Below, piece after piece: positions 34,336-41,982 of a stretch of DNA of 41,982 nucleotides. Under the pieces are notes generated by a model, which was given only the letters and a program-made list of their open reading frames with translations, searched no databases and was not told where the DNA came from. Each line of letters begins with the position of its first letter. The stretch's first letter is position 1. This DNA is from an uncultured bacterium. Lineage in GTDB: Bacteria > Patescibacteriota > Minisyncoccia > SW-4-49-11. Where the stretch lies: the NCBI GenBank assembly GCA_937864235.1, contig CALMJI010000017.1, forward strand, positions 1 to 41,982. Reading direction: 5' to 3'. The position numbers and the translations under genes are program-made.

Positions 34336-35329
34336 AAAAATTAATATCTTTATAAACAATACGGGCTAGAGAGACAACAGGCATAGCAATAATTACTCCT
34401 AGAGCCCCAGCTAGTACACCCCCTATCATTAAGGAAAATACTACTAAGAGTGGATTTGTAGTTTTTAATGATTTAAAAATAATTGGTAAAAGTAAAAATT
34501 GTTTAATCAGTTGTATAGTTATAATTAAAGTCAATGTAATCAGCCCTAATATTGGGGACTCCATAAATGCAATTAATATAATAATTAAATATATAAGTGC
34601 AGGCCCCAAAATTGGCACTAGCTGTAATATACCAGCTAATATACCTAAGACTACAGCATACTGAAACTCCAAAATAGAAAGGACTGTATATACAAATATT
34701 CCCATAATAAGAGCAAGACTAGCCTCTACAAATGCCCATTTACCGATATGATATTGTAATTTATTTATTATACTAGGTATTTTTTCTTTTGCCTTTGTAG
34801 GAACAAATAACCTTATCAAAGCTTGGAGACCAGTATCATTAACTGCGATATAAAATGACAGGACACAAATTAAAAGAGTATATGTCAGGATTTGCCCTAG
34901 TGCAGATACAATATTTAATGTTAATTGTCCTAAATTTGGTATTAAATTAGTAAATTGACTTAATTTAAAATTTTCTATAGGCAGGCCTGTGAATATTAGA
35001 CTTGATTCTATTTGCTTCAATAAAATATTAATAACCTCAATGAGAGCATAGCTCTCTTTTATCAATAATGGTAATAGCAGAACAAAACTAGATATGAAAA
35101 GAATTAATAAAATTATAAATATAAATATTAGCCCATATTTATAAGCTATTTTATATTTATCTTGCACTATTTTAGCAAAGTATTTAGTAAATGATGCTAA
35201 TATAAAAGCTATTATAAGAGTTAATATCAAATATCTTATATATACTAAGAACAAAACTAAACTTGAGAATAAAATCAAAACTAAAAATGATTTCTTTGAT
35301 ATTGATATTTTATTTTGTTGATTAGACAT
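34322..35329 (-). CDS. AI-2E family transporter (PerM/YdiK-like permease)
   Basis: The 335-residue membrane protein has the arrangement of this family. Two N-terminal spans (about 15-55) and a span near 65-88 are followed by a soluble amphipathic segment (about 90-130). Further spans then run to GGVLAGALGVIIAMPVVSLARIVYKD, the conserved C-terminal motif. Family members include the TqsA autoinducer exporter and Na+/H+ antiporters, so the substrate is open. It begins 3 bp after the htrA stop. Confidence 0.88.
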   Translation of the reverse strand: MSNQQNKISISKKSFLVLILFSSLVLFLVYIRYLILTLIIAFILASFTKYFAKIVQDKYKIAYKYGLIFIFIILLILFISSFVLLLPLLIKESYALIEVINILLKQIESSLIFTGLPIENFKLSQFTNLIPNLGQLTLNIVSALGQILTYTLLICVLSFYIAVNDTGLQALIRLFVPTKAKEKIPSIINKLQYHIGKWAFVEASLALIMGIFVYTVLSILEFQYAVVLGILAGILQLVPILGPALIYLIIILIAFMESPILGLITLTLIITIQLIKQFLLLPIIFKSLKTTNPLLVVFSLMIGGVLAGALGVIIAMPVVSLARIVYKDINFYDKQ

Positions 35330-35332
35330 ATA

Positions 35333-36508
35333 TTATTCTGGCCTTTCTTCTAAAGTTAAAGATAATTTTTCTTCTCTACCGTCTCTAATTACTAAAAGTT
35401 CAATCTTATCACCTATTTTATATTGTGAGATTATTTCTACTAATGGTTGCTTTAAGGACAAACTTTTATCGTTAATTTTAATGATTACATCCCCTGTTTT
35501 TAGACCTGCTTTGGATGCAGGTGAATTAGGCACTATGGCAGGAGCCTGAGCATCCCCAATAATTAAAGCCCCATTTTCTACTCCATACTCTTTAGCTTGC
35601 TCTGAACCAGGTACAATCATATTATATCTAACTCCAATAAAAGGGACTTTTACTTTACCAAATTTTTTATAGTCCTCAATCATTCTGACAACCACATTAG
35701 AGGGTATGGCAAAACCAATACTCTGTGCCCCAGTAGCTGTGGCTACATTTACCCCTACTACTTTAGCATTAATATCTAGTAAAGGACCTCCTGAGTTACC
35801 TTGATTAATAGCAGCATCAGTTTGAATCACCTGAGATAATTGCTCAGAATTACCCATATTGTCTGAAGCCACAATAGATCTTCTCAAACCTGAAATAACT
35901 CCCCTACTAACTGTATTATCAAATTCATTCAAAGCATTTCCTATCGCTATTGCAGTTTGTCCAACTTTTAGATTGTCCGAATCTGCAAATTCAACTGGCT
36001 TGAGATTATTTTTATCTACTTTTATAATTGCTAAATCTTGAGTAGGATGTAGTGCCTTAACCTCAGCTTTAACTTCAGAACCATCATTAAACAATACTTT
36101 ATATTTGGCTGTGGAATCCGAAACTACATGCTTATTGGTAACAATCAGACCATCAGATGATACAACAAATCCAGTCCCCCCTCCTATAGTTCTATCTATG
36201 TCTTGATTTTGTGGATTGTTTTCTTGTACTGGAATGCCAAAAAAGTAATCAAAGGGATTAGATCTTCTCAGAGGAATCTGTTTTGAAATAGATATACTAA
36301 CAACTGATTGATTAGACTTTTCTACCAAATCAATAATAGCGGACTGCTCTTCTGAGACATTAAGAGTACTAGTTTGAGTATTAGTATTTTGTACTCTATC
36401 TATATATGAGAATGCTATACCCCCTCCTAAGAATCCAGTTAGAGATGACGCTAAAACACTTATTAAAACTATATTTGCTATCTTTTGTTGATTTAATTCT
36501 GTAGACAT
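35333..36508 (-). CDS. htrA: HtrA/DegP-type serine protease with one PDZ domain
   Basis: An envelope quality-control protease. The N terminus is anchored (about 11-35, ANIVLISVLASSLTGFLGGGIAF). The trypsin-like domain has the triad H127 (TNKHVV), D158 (QDLAII) and S239 (GNSGGPLL). One PDZ domain follows (about 290-385, with VGVRYN-like FIGVRYNMIV and SPASKAGLKTGDVIIKIN). At 391 residues this is the single-PDZ, membrane-anchored DegS/HtrA type. It has its own promoter within the short gap after rodA. Confidence 0.95.
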   Translation of the reverse strand: MSTELNQQKIANIVLISVLASSLTGFLGGGIAFSYIDRVQNTNTQTSTLNVSEEQSAIIDLVEKSNQSVVSISISKQIPLRRSNPFDYFFGIPVQENNPQNQDIDRTIGGGTGFVVSSDGLIVTNKHVVSDSTAKYKVLFNDGSEVKAEVKALHPTQDLAIIKVDKNNLKPVEFADSDNLKVGQTAIAIGNALNEFDNTVSRGVISGLRRSIVASDNMGNSEQLSQVIQTDAAINQGNSGGPLLDINAKVVGVNVATATGAQSIGFAIPSNVVVRMIEDYKKFGKVKVPFIGVRYNMIVPGSEQAKEYGVENGALIIGDAQAPAIVPNSPASKAGLKTGDVIIKINDKSLSLKQPLVEIISQYKIGDKIELLVIRDGREEKLSLTLEERPE

Positions 36509-36544
36509 ATTATTAATTATATTATCTAGTAAGTTTATAATCTT

Positions 36545-36571
36545 ATTATATCATAATTTTATATATTTCAA
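36545..36571 (-). promoter_or_regulatory. Promoter of htrA
   Basis: On the minus strand TGATATAAT (extended -10; TATAAT at 36545-36550) is preceded at 15 bp by TTGAAA (36566-36571). The spacer is short, but the TGN extension can compensate. It would allow htrA and the two genes after it to be expressed independently of rodA. Confidence 0.5.
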
Positions 36572-36573
36572 AA

Positions 36574-37689
36574 TCAGCCAAATATATCTTGATTATCTTT
36601 CATAAATATTGTACCTTGTGACAATTTATGTTTTTGTACCGATAATACTAGCCCTATTAATATCCAATAAACCAACATCGCACTCCCTCCATAACTCATA
36701 AATGGCAATGGCACCCCTGTAATTGGAAGTATCCCTATATTCATACCGATATTAATTACTAGCTGAATCAAAATAGACAAAATCACCCCTAATATAATCA
36801 TTTTAGGGAAACTATCTTGAGCTTTAAATCCTATATACATAACTCTAGCAATAATTATTAATATAATTAAAAAATAGATAGAAACTCCTACAAATCCCCA
36901 TTGCTGAGCAAAGCCTGAAAAGATAAAATCAGTATGGACTTCTGGTACTAATATAATTTGTTCTTTGATTCCCATCATTCCACCAGAACTAATAGCTCGC
37001 ATAGACTGCAATGTATTATAACCACTGCCCAAAGGATCGGAAGTTGGGTCAAACAAAGTTATAATTCGCTGCTTCTGGTAATCTCTAAACACCCAAAGCC
37101 ATAAAGTAGCAAAACCAGCTAACCCAAGAGTAAATAGAACTAAAATATGTTTGAATTTAATACCACCAAAAATAAACATACCTAGCCAGATAAAGATCAA
37201 AATAATAGCCGTTCCAAAGTCTGGTTGCAATAAAATCAAAGTAACTATTAATAATACTGGTAATAATGACAATAAGATTAAGAAAAAGTTATTAAGTCTA
37301 TGATGATATCTAGAAAAATAATGAGCTACTATAAGTACTAATACTATTTTTGCAAATTCGCCTGGTTGTAAATTCAGTGGACCAATAGAAAACCAACTCT
37401 TAGCTCCATTTAGTCTTACTCCAAATATTAAAACTAACAATAACAGCCCACTAATACTAAAAAATAAAGGTTGTATTAGAGTTGAAAAACTCCTATAGTC
37501 AACTTTAGAAATTATAATAGCTATAATCAGTCCAAGTAAAATAGATATAATATGCTTAATAATTAAACCCTGACTAACTACTGTAACTCCATTTATATTT
37601 AGACTAATCAATATAATTAGCCCCATAATTGTAATAGCCAGTACTGGTAAGATTGTCAACCAATCTATTTCTAAGAAAAACTTTCTCAT
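36574..37689 (-). CDS. rodA: Rod-shape peptidoglycan polymerase RodA (SEDS family)
   Basis: A lipid II polymerase for side-wall growth. The 371-residue protein has about ten membrane spans, the GAKSWFSIGPLNLQPGEFAKI signature, the loop LVPEVHTDFIFSGFAQQWGF with the catalytic Asp, and GVPLPFMSYGGSAML at the C terminus. LNLQPGE and TDFIFSG are closer to RodA than to the ftsW copy at 13594-14700. It follows the FxLYD-like gene by 3 bp. It is the only gene in the window that ends in TGA. Confidence 0.93.
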   Translation of the reverse strand: MRKFFLEIDWLTILPVLAITIMGLIILISLNINGVTVVSQGLIIKHIISILLGLIIAIIISKVDYRSFSTLIQPLFFSISGLLLLVLIFGVRLNGAKSWFSIGPLNLQPGEFAKIVLVLIVAHYFSRYHHRLNNFFLILLSLLPVLLIVTLILLQPDFGTAIILIFIWLGMFIFGGIKFKHILVLFTLGLAGFATLWLWVFRDYQKQRIITLFDPTSDPLGSGYNTLQSMRAISSGGMMGIKEQIILVPEVHTDFIFSGFAQQWGFVGVSIYFLIILIIIARVMYIGFKAQDSFPKMIILGVILSILIQLVINIGMNIGILPITGVPLPFMSYGGSAMLVYWILIGLVLSVQKHKLSQGTIFMKDNQDIFG

Positions 37690-37692
37690 AAC

Positions 37693-38457
37693 TTATCTAT
37701 CGAAAATAGGAGTTTGCTGTAATTCAATTAATAAAGCTCGGTTATTCAACACATTACTTTGGGCATATATTTTGGTATTAAATATAGAAGCTCCAACAAC
37801 CTCATTTTGCCAAGTCATCTCAAAATCTCTTGCCTCTAGAGTCAGAACATCCCTGATTATAGTTCTATTCACACCTATTATATTATCTTTATCATCGGTA
37901 ATGACAGCTATGACTTCTATATTCTTTAAGTTTACTGGACTTGCATTGGTCAAAGTACCAAAAGCCGTAAAATCATTCCCAACCTTTGGCGAATCACCTA
38001 TTTTTGTATTTCTAATCACTAATTCAGGCAAATTGAATCTAGATAATTGTGTCCATTCTGGATCTTTAGTCATCTCAAATCTCTGTAATTCATATTCTGC
38101 TGGCATATCAAATAATAATACATATCTCTTTTTATCTCCGGGCAAAATAAATGTATCTCCATTTTTTGTAATTTCCTCCCCATTAGAGTTTGTTAGAACA
38201 AAGCTATATTCTAGATTAGAAGCACCAAAATCATCGTTAGGGTTGCTAATTTCAGCCCAAAAATCAACAAGTCCATTTCCTAAGTCAACTTTACCAGATC
38301 TTGTAACTTGTAATGACTGTATCAAAGGCTTATCTTCAACTACTATTGGAGTGGGTGGGAAAAAATTTATTACGATAAAAAATATAATTGTAGCTGTAAT
38401 CAATAAATATATTGAAGCAATTATGATTTTTTTTATGCGTCTTTGTGATTCTATCAT
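37693..38457 (-). CDS. Membrane-anchored beta-sandwich protein, FxLYD-like
   Basis: The 254-residue protein has one N-terminal span (about 10-31, IIIASIYLLITATIIFFIVINFF) and an extracytoplasmic beta-rich part. Two similar halves can be seen (about 45-120 and 150-245), each with an N(P/A)-type turn after a strand (AEISNPNDDFGASNLEYSFVL; GTLTNASPVNLKNIEVIAVIT). This pattern resembles FxLYD and related late-embryogenesis-like sandwich domains. Function is unknown. It leads rodA by 3 bp, which hints at a role near the cell-wall machinery. Confidence 0.7.
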   Translation of the reverse strand: MIESQRRIKKIIIASIYLLITATIIFFIVINFFPPTPIVVEDKPLIQSLQVTRSGKVDLGNGLVDFWAEISNPNDDFGASNLEYSFVLTNSNGEEITKNGDTFILPGDKKRYVLLFDMPAEYELQRFEMTKDPEWTQLSRFNLPELVIRNTKIGDSPKVGNDFTAFGTLTNASPVNLKNIEVIAVITDDKDNIIGVNRTIIRDVLTLEARDFEMTWQNEVVGASIFNTKIYAQSNVLNNRALLIELQQTPIFDR

Positions 38458-38484
38458 ATTAGTTTATAAATATTATCTAAATTT

Positions 38485-38493
38485 AGTATATCA
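38485..38493 (-). promoter_or_regulatory. Extended -10 promoter of the FxLYD-rodA unit
   Basis: TGATATACT on the minus strand lies 27 bp before the ATG at 38457. It shares the TGATATA core seen at several promoters in this window. Confidence 0.45.
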
Positions 38494-38508
38494 GAAATTT
38501 TATTTTTA

Positions 38509-38517
38509 TGATATAAT
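38509..38517 (+). promoter_or_regulatory. Extended -10 promoter of the pilin-lectin genes
   Basis: TGATATAAT (TATAAT at 38512-38517) lies 29 bp before the ATG at 38547. No -35 box is evident. It is divergent from the promoter at 38485-38493, only 15 bp away. Confidence 0.55.
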
Positions 38518-38546
38518 GCATTACATAGGTAATAAATATTAAAATA

Positions 38547-39614
38547 ATGTATAAATCCGGGTATAGTGTATTATTACTAACAATCATCATCTCAGCTATA
38601 GGAGTAGCTTTAGCTGTTAATGCACTTAGTAATAGCACTCAAATTGCTAAAACTAATATTAACATTACTGATGCTGCGTTAAATCAATCACAAAATTCAA
38701 GTTGTGTGGAAAAAGTGTTTGCTAAGCTAAGAGCTTACAAATTTTATGGTGGTGATGAGACATTTGAGGATGGATGTCGAGTATATACAATATCTGGAAC
38801 TGGGAATGGACAGAGAATAATTCATACCAAAGTAGACTCTACTATATTAGAGACTAAAATCAAACAAATTAACCCTAGTATAGTAATTGATTATCAAAAA
38901 CAAATTACATCTGCTGAACTCAATCAAAGTCAAGAGAATAACCCATATCTAATAGCCCCATCGGCACTAAGATTGTGGCTCAAAGCAGATAGAGCTGAGG
39001 CTAATAATGGACAGCCTGTTTTAAGTGTCAAGAATGCTACCGATGATTTGATAGATTTTGCTCAAGTTATTACAACTCCTAATCTTGCTCCTACATTAGT
39101 TACTAATGCTATTAATAATAGGCCTGCACTTAGATTTGATGGAATAGATGATTTCTTAACTAGTACTACAACTTCTATACATACTACTAATGGTCTTAGT
39201 GTAATTATAGTAGGTAAAACATCAAATACAACTAATAGTAATCAAACTTATATATCTAAATTCAATTCCACCAATAGAGAATGGCGATTACAAAATGATG
39301 AATTTAATGTGGTGAATGATACACTAAATTTCTCAAATAATAATACCAACTTTAATATATTATCTGCTCTATGGTCACCAACTAACCCGCAGCTTAGTAT
39401 ATCTATCAATAATAACACAACCTCCACAACTACTGGAGCTAATACCATTGCCACTACTAATGAGCCGCCTATTATAGTTGGAGCTAATAATCAGGGAAGT
39501 ACGGGCTTCCTAAATGGAGATATAGCTGAAATTTTAGTCTATAATAAAAAACTAAGTGATACTGAATTAACAAAAGTTCGAACATATTTTAATAATAAAT
39601 ATAGTATTTACTAA
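38547..39614 (+). CDS. PilX-like minor pilin fused to a LamG/ConA-like lectin domain
   Basis: The N terminus (YKSGYSVLLLTIIISAIGVALAVNALSNST) is a membrane helix of the PilX-like kind, lacking the GFTLLE cleavage site. Next comes a short pilin-like domain (about 45-130) with a C53-C82-type cysteine pair (SSCVEKV, DGCRVYT). From about 138 to the end is a LamG-type concanavalin-like sandwich: LRLWLKADRAEANNGQPV, RPALRFDGIDDFL, then LNGDIAEILVYNKKLSDTELTKVRTYFNNKY. Such domains bind glycans or proteins. It precedes the prepilin-like gene by 7 bp. A pilus-tip adhesin is inferred from the fusion. Confidence 0.82.
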   Translation: MYKSGYSVLLLTIIISAIGVALAVNALSNSTQIAKTNINITDAALNQSQNSSCVEKVFAKLRAYKFYGGDETFEDGCRVYTISGTGNGQRIIHTKVDSTILETKIKQINPSIVIDYQKQITSAELNQSQENNPYLIAPSALRLWLKADRAEANNGQPVLSVKNATDDLIDFAQVITTPNLAPTLVTNAINNRPALRFDGIDDFLTSTTTSIHTTNGLSVIIVGKTSNTTNSNQTYISKFNSTNREWRLQNDEFNVVNDTLNFSNNNTNFNILSALWSPTNPQLSISINNNTTSTTTGANTIATTNEPPIIVGANNQGSTGFLNGDIAEILVYNKKLSDTELTKVRTYFNNKYSIY

Positions 39615-39621
39615 AAATAAT

Positions 39622-41532
39622 ATGAAAAAATACTCTGGATTTACATTATTAGAAATATTATTATATGTAGTTATAGGAGGTGTGACTTTGGTTGTTGCTG
39701 TATTTTCATTCGCACAACTAAATAGATTGTCCACTTCCTTTAGAGTTAATAATGAATTGAATCAAACAGCTAATTCTATAATTGAGCAAATTAAAAATTT
39801 AGCAAATGAAGCAGATAATATTATAAGCCCTAAACTTGGGGCGAATGCTGATGATGAAATAATCTTGAGAAAAGATAATGTAGAGACTACTATCAAGCAA
39901 GAATCCAATAATATTACTGTTAGCTATAGTAATGGTGATCCCTCTTATAATCTTAATACTACTGGTATATTAGTAGTAAATGACCCAGCTACTACCCTAT
40001 CTTTTGAGCAAATTGATACTCAGGATAATAGTAATAAATCTAGTATTTCTCAATCTATCAAATTAAAATTCACACTCCGTTATAATAAACCTGAATTTAG
40101 TAGCTATGAATATGAAGCAGAAAAACTCTTTGAGACCACAATTAGTTTATCCAAGCAAAGCCAAGCCTTTAAACCAATTCTCAATACTTACCCAACTGGA
40201 GCCAATGGAGTTGCTTATGGATTAAGGAAATTATCTGGCTTCAATACTAACCCTAATCAATTATCTTCAGCCTATAATGGACCAGCTATTCGAGTCAGGA
40301 GAGATAGAGGTTTGGACCAAACTGAAATGGATATAGGATTTAACTCTAAAGGAGAATTAGACCAAGTAGCTCTACAAAATTTTGTGGGTTATCAAAATTT
40401 TTTGAGTTATTCTGAGGATATTACTACTACTGGTGGGTGGGTATTTTCCAAAGATATTAATGATAATAATGACACTATATCAATTACGGCTGATAATACT
40501 CAAGCCCCTGATGGGACAAATACGGCTGAGAAAGTGAATTTGAGTGCAGGGAATAATAATAAATCTATTACCAAAAACACTAATTTAACTATCGGCTCTA
40601 CCTATACTGAATCCTATTATGTCAAAGCTAATGGCTATAATTTTGTGCAGATAGCTCCAGATACTGAATTCTCAACTACAGCTTATCAGAATTATAATCT
40701 TAGCAATGGGACTTTGGGTAGCTCATCTGGAATAAGTTCAGGACAGGCTAATATTCAAAGTGTTGGTAATGGCTGGTATAGAATTTCTCTTACGGCTACA
40801 GCTAATTCAACTACATCTTCCCCGATTAATTCAATTAGATCTGGTAGAATGGTATTATCTATTGTGAGTTCAGCTAGTTCAGCTAGATTAGAGAGTATAA
40901 ACACAACCACAGCTACCGACTCTATATTTGTCTGGGGAGCTATGCGACATCTTGGCTCTACCTTGAAGCCGTATCAGCAAACTTTAGCCAATGCCAATAC
41001 AGGAGATGGGTATGTAACAACTTGGTATGACCAGTCTGGCAATCGCAATAATGCTACTCAAACTTCTACAAGTTCACAACCTAAAATAGTAGATGGGGTA
41101 AATGGTATTATTAGGATGAATAATAAGCCGGTTCTTAGATTTGATGGGACTGATGACCAATTAGTTAGTAATTCCTTTAATAATCCTACTAATTCTACAG
41201 CTTTTTTTGTCGCTAGTAGACTTGCTAATAATCAATCATTTATGGCAAGATCTACTAATTATGCTATATTAGGTTCTCCTGATTTATTTAATAGTTATTA
41301 TCTGAATAGATCTAATACAGCAGCCACAACTGGAGGAGATACTAAAAACTCTCTCAACTTATATACCGCTATACGAACATCCGCTATAAATAGTACGCTT
41401 GCTATAGGAGCTGGCAGTGCTGGTAACTTTCTAAATGGGAATGTGGCTGAGTTAATTATTTACGATGGGAATAAATTAAGCAATAGAACTAATATTGAAA
41501 ATAATCTAAGAGATTATTACGGGACACCGTAA
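39622..41532 (+). CDS. Prepilin-like minor pilin fused to tail-fibre-type and LamG-like modules
   Basis: A class III prepilin signal, SGFTLLEILL, has cleavage after G6 and E11 as Glu5 of the mature protein. A hydrophobic helix and a PilW/GspJ-like globular domain follow (to about 185). Residues about 195-256 (GVAYGLRKL... AYNGPAIRVRRD... DIGFNSKGELD) match the start of a module found in tail-fibre proteins and related to the GH54 arabinofuranosidase fold. It is interrupted by a carbohydrate-binding-like insert (about 258-440, FLSYSEDITTTGGW... GNGWYRISLTATAN). It resumes at GDGYVTTWYDQSGNRNNATQ (462-480) and ends as a LamG-like sandwich (KPVLRFDGTDDQL; NGNVAELIIYDG). No catalytic residues are claimed. 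The 636-residue size is far above normal for a pilin. Confidence 0.82.
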   Translation: MKKYSGFTLLEILLYVVIGGVTLVVAVFSFAQLNRLSTSFRVNNELNQTANSIIEQIKNLANEADNIISPKLGANADDEIILRKDNVETTIKQESNNITVSYSNGDPSYNLNTTGILVVNDPATTLSFEQIDTQDNSNKSSISQSIKLKFTLRYNKPEFSSYEYEAEKLFETTISLSKQSQAFKPILNTYPTGANGVAYGLRKLSGFNTNPNQLSSAYNGPAIRVRRDRGLDQTEMDIGFNSKGELDQVALQNFVGYQNFLSYSEDITTTGGWVFSKDINDNNDTISITADNTQAPDGTNTAEKVNLSAGNNNKSITKNTNLTIGSTYTESYYVKANGYNFVQIAPDTEFSTTAYQNYNLSNGTLGSSSGISSGQANIQSVGNGWYRISLTATANSTTSSPINSIRSGRMVLSIVSSASSARLESINTTTATDSIFVWGAMRHLGSTLKPYQQTLANANTGDGYVTTWYDQSGNRNNATQTSTSSQPKIVDGVNGIIRMNNKPVLRFDGTDDQLVSNSFNNPTNSTAFFVASRLANNQSFMARSTNYAILGSPDLFNSYYLNRSNTAATTGGDTKNSLNLYTAIRTSAINSTLAIGAGSAGNFLNGNVAELIIYDGNKLSNRTNIENNLRDYYGTP

Positions 41533-41566
41533 AGTTTTTTGAGGTATAATTTTTTTTAATATCAAT

Positions 41567-41787
41567 CGTAGGGGCGTCACGCCCGAGGCGGATGTACTCA
41601 ACCTTTTAGTCGCCTGTATTGTATTTAAATTCCCCTCAAGAGGGGAATTAGCTCAGTTCACACTTATCCTATTCCACAAAAAAATTACAGGCGACTAGGA
41701 GGTCGCCCCCTCCTAATATCTCTTAACATAGCTAATATGAGGGACAAAAGCCCTACGATAGAATACATAAGGACTTAAAGCCCTACG
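41567..41787. repeat. Palindromic element, family A, expanded copy
   Basis: The left arm, CGTAGGGGCG and TTTTAGTCGCCTGTA, is split by about 25 bp. The right arm begins TACAGGCGACTAGGAGGTCG (41686-41705), and its terminal CCCTACG is displaced to 41751-41757, with one more CCCTACG at 41781-41787. Between the arms is a perfect palindrome AATTCCCCTC-AA-GAGGGGAATT (41628-41649). It lies just past the stop of the 636-residue gene and takes up most of the 376-bp gap before the last coding fragment; no gene is seen in it. Confidence 0.8.
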
Positions 41788-41908
41788 AATACAAAAACAA
41801 TTTATAATTCTTAACTTTTAATTTCTCATTTTTAATTGCATCTCCCCTCCACTATGAAAAACTATAAGTATAGAGCTTAATATGGAAGATTCTATAGTAT
41901 ACACTGAT

Positions 41909-41982
41909 CTAATATGTTGGTAACTTATACCTCACAACTACGATACCAGAGCCACCATTGCCACCCGCACCTTCAAATACCG
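41909..41982 (-). CDS. C-terminal end of a glycine-rich surface protein (partial)
   Basis: The window ends inside a minus-strand frame whose last residues read VFEGAGGNGGSGIVVVRYKL and stop at TAG (41909-41911). GGNGGSGIVVVRY is the usual ending of glycine-rich repeat proteins found in tail fibres and bacterial surface proteins. Only 23 full codons are visible, so identity beyond that is not possible. Confidence 0.6.
   Translation of the reverse strand, partial: VFEGAGGNGGSGIVVVRYKLPTY

Noticed and set aside
37772-38542. Long plus-strand open frame opposite the FxLYD-like gene
   Set aside because: The minus-strand frame has a sensible membrane anchor, beta-rich domains, a promoter and a 3-bp link to rodA. 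The plus-strand product is low-complexity shadow sequence.

Overview
The window is a gene-dense, strongly AT-rich stretch of bacterial chromosome, most likely from a small-genome Candidate Phyla Radiation (Patescibacteria) lineage. That placement is inference. It rests on the AT bias, tight or overlapping genes, a 150-residue EF-Ts, A/T-rich leaders without Shine-Dalgarno sequences, type IV pilin genes (two fused to lectin-like modules) and many surface proteins of no named family. No rRNA is present to fix the phylum. The standard genetic code fits: TAA is the dominant stop, TAG occurs a few times, and TGA is seen once, at rodA.

Layout. 67-2203: dprA and sua5, divergent from a 34-bp gap. 2217-3595: palindromic repeats and a RhuM-Fic gene broken by one in-frame stop. 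3682-4464: a membrane protein of unknown role. 4467-13202, all on the minus strand: rpsB and tsf, a TPR membrane protein, a small unknown gene, lon, a phosphoglucose/phosphomannose isomerase, gatC-gatA, a HEPN-like membrane protein and rnhB. 13594-18709: a cell-wall block mraY - D-aminoacylase-like - murD - ftsW, bracketed by two copies of one palindromic element in the same orientation. 19034-24162: a large Wzy-like/TPR membrane protein and an 841-residue surface protein with a recent internal duplication. 24330-24830: a type IV prepilin. 25057-30337, minus strand: a PQQ-dehydrogenase-like beta-propeller, an LCP-family protein, pth, an HTH protein, tRNA-Phe(GAA) and a phosphohexomutase. 30455-30913: mscL. 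30987-33627: groES-groEL under a CIRCE-like operator, then ndk. 33739-38457: an FxLYD-like protein, rodA, htrA, an AI-2E-family permease and a DEDDy exonuclease. 38547-41532: two pilin-like proteins fused to LamG or tail-fibre-type modules. 41533-41982: another palindromic element and the 3' end of a glycine-rich protein.

How the genes work together. Much of the window serves the envelope: lipid I synthesis (MraY), UDP-MurNAc-Ala-Glu synthesis (MurD), two SEDS polymerases (FtsW, RodA), an LCP glycopolymer ligase, sugar-phosphate interconversion (isomerase and mutase), a Wzy-like polymerase candidate, envelope protease HtrA and the MscL channel. The pilins and pilin-lectin fusions suggest pilus-based attachment. 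The rest is housekeeping: translation (S2, EF-Ts, GatCA, Pth, tRNA-Phe, t6A synthesis), proteostasis (Lon, GroESL) and nucleic-acid metabolism (RNase HII, DprA, Ndk).

The strongest second-look items are the pilin/tail-fibre-module fusions, the MraY with Gly at the expected catalytic Asp, two families of palindromic repeats (one copy nesting the other), the nonsense-interrupted RhuM-Fic gene and the near-identical internal duplication in the 841-residue surface protein. I saw no CRISPR array, transposase, integrase or phage structural cluster.
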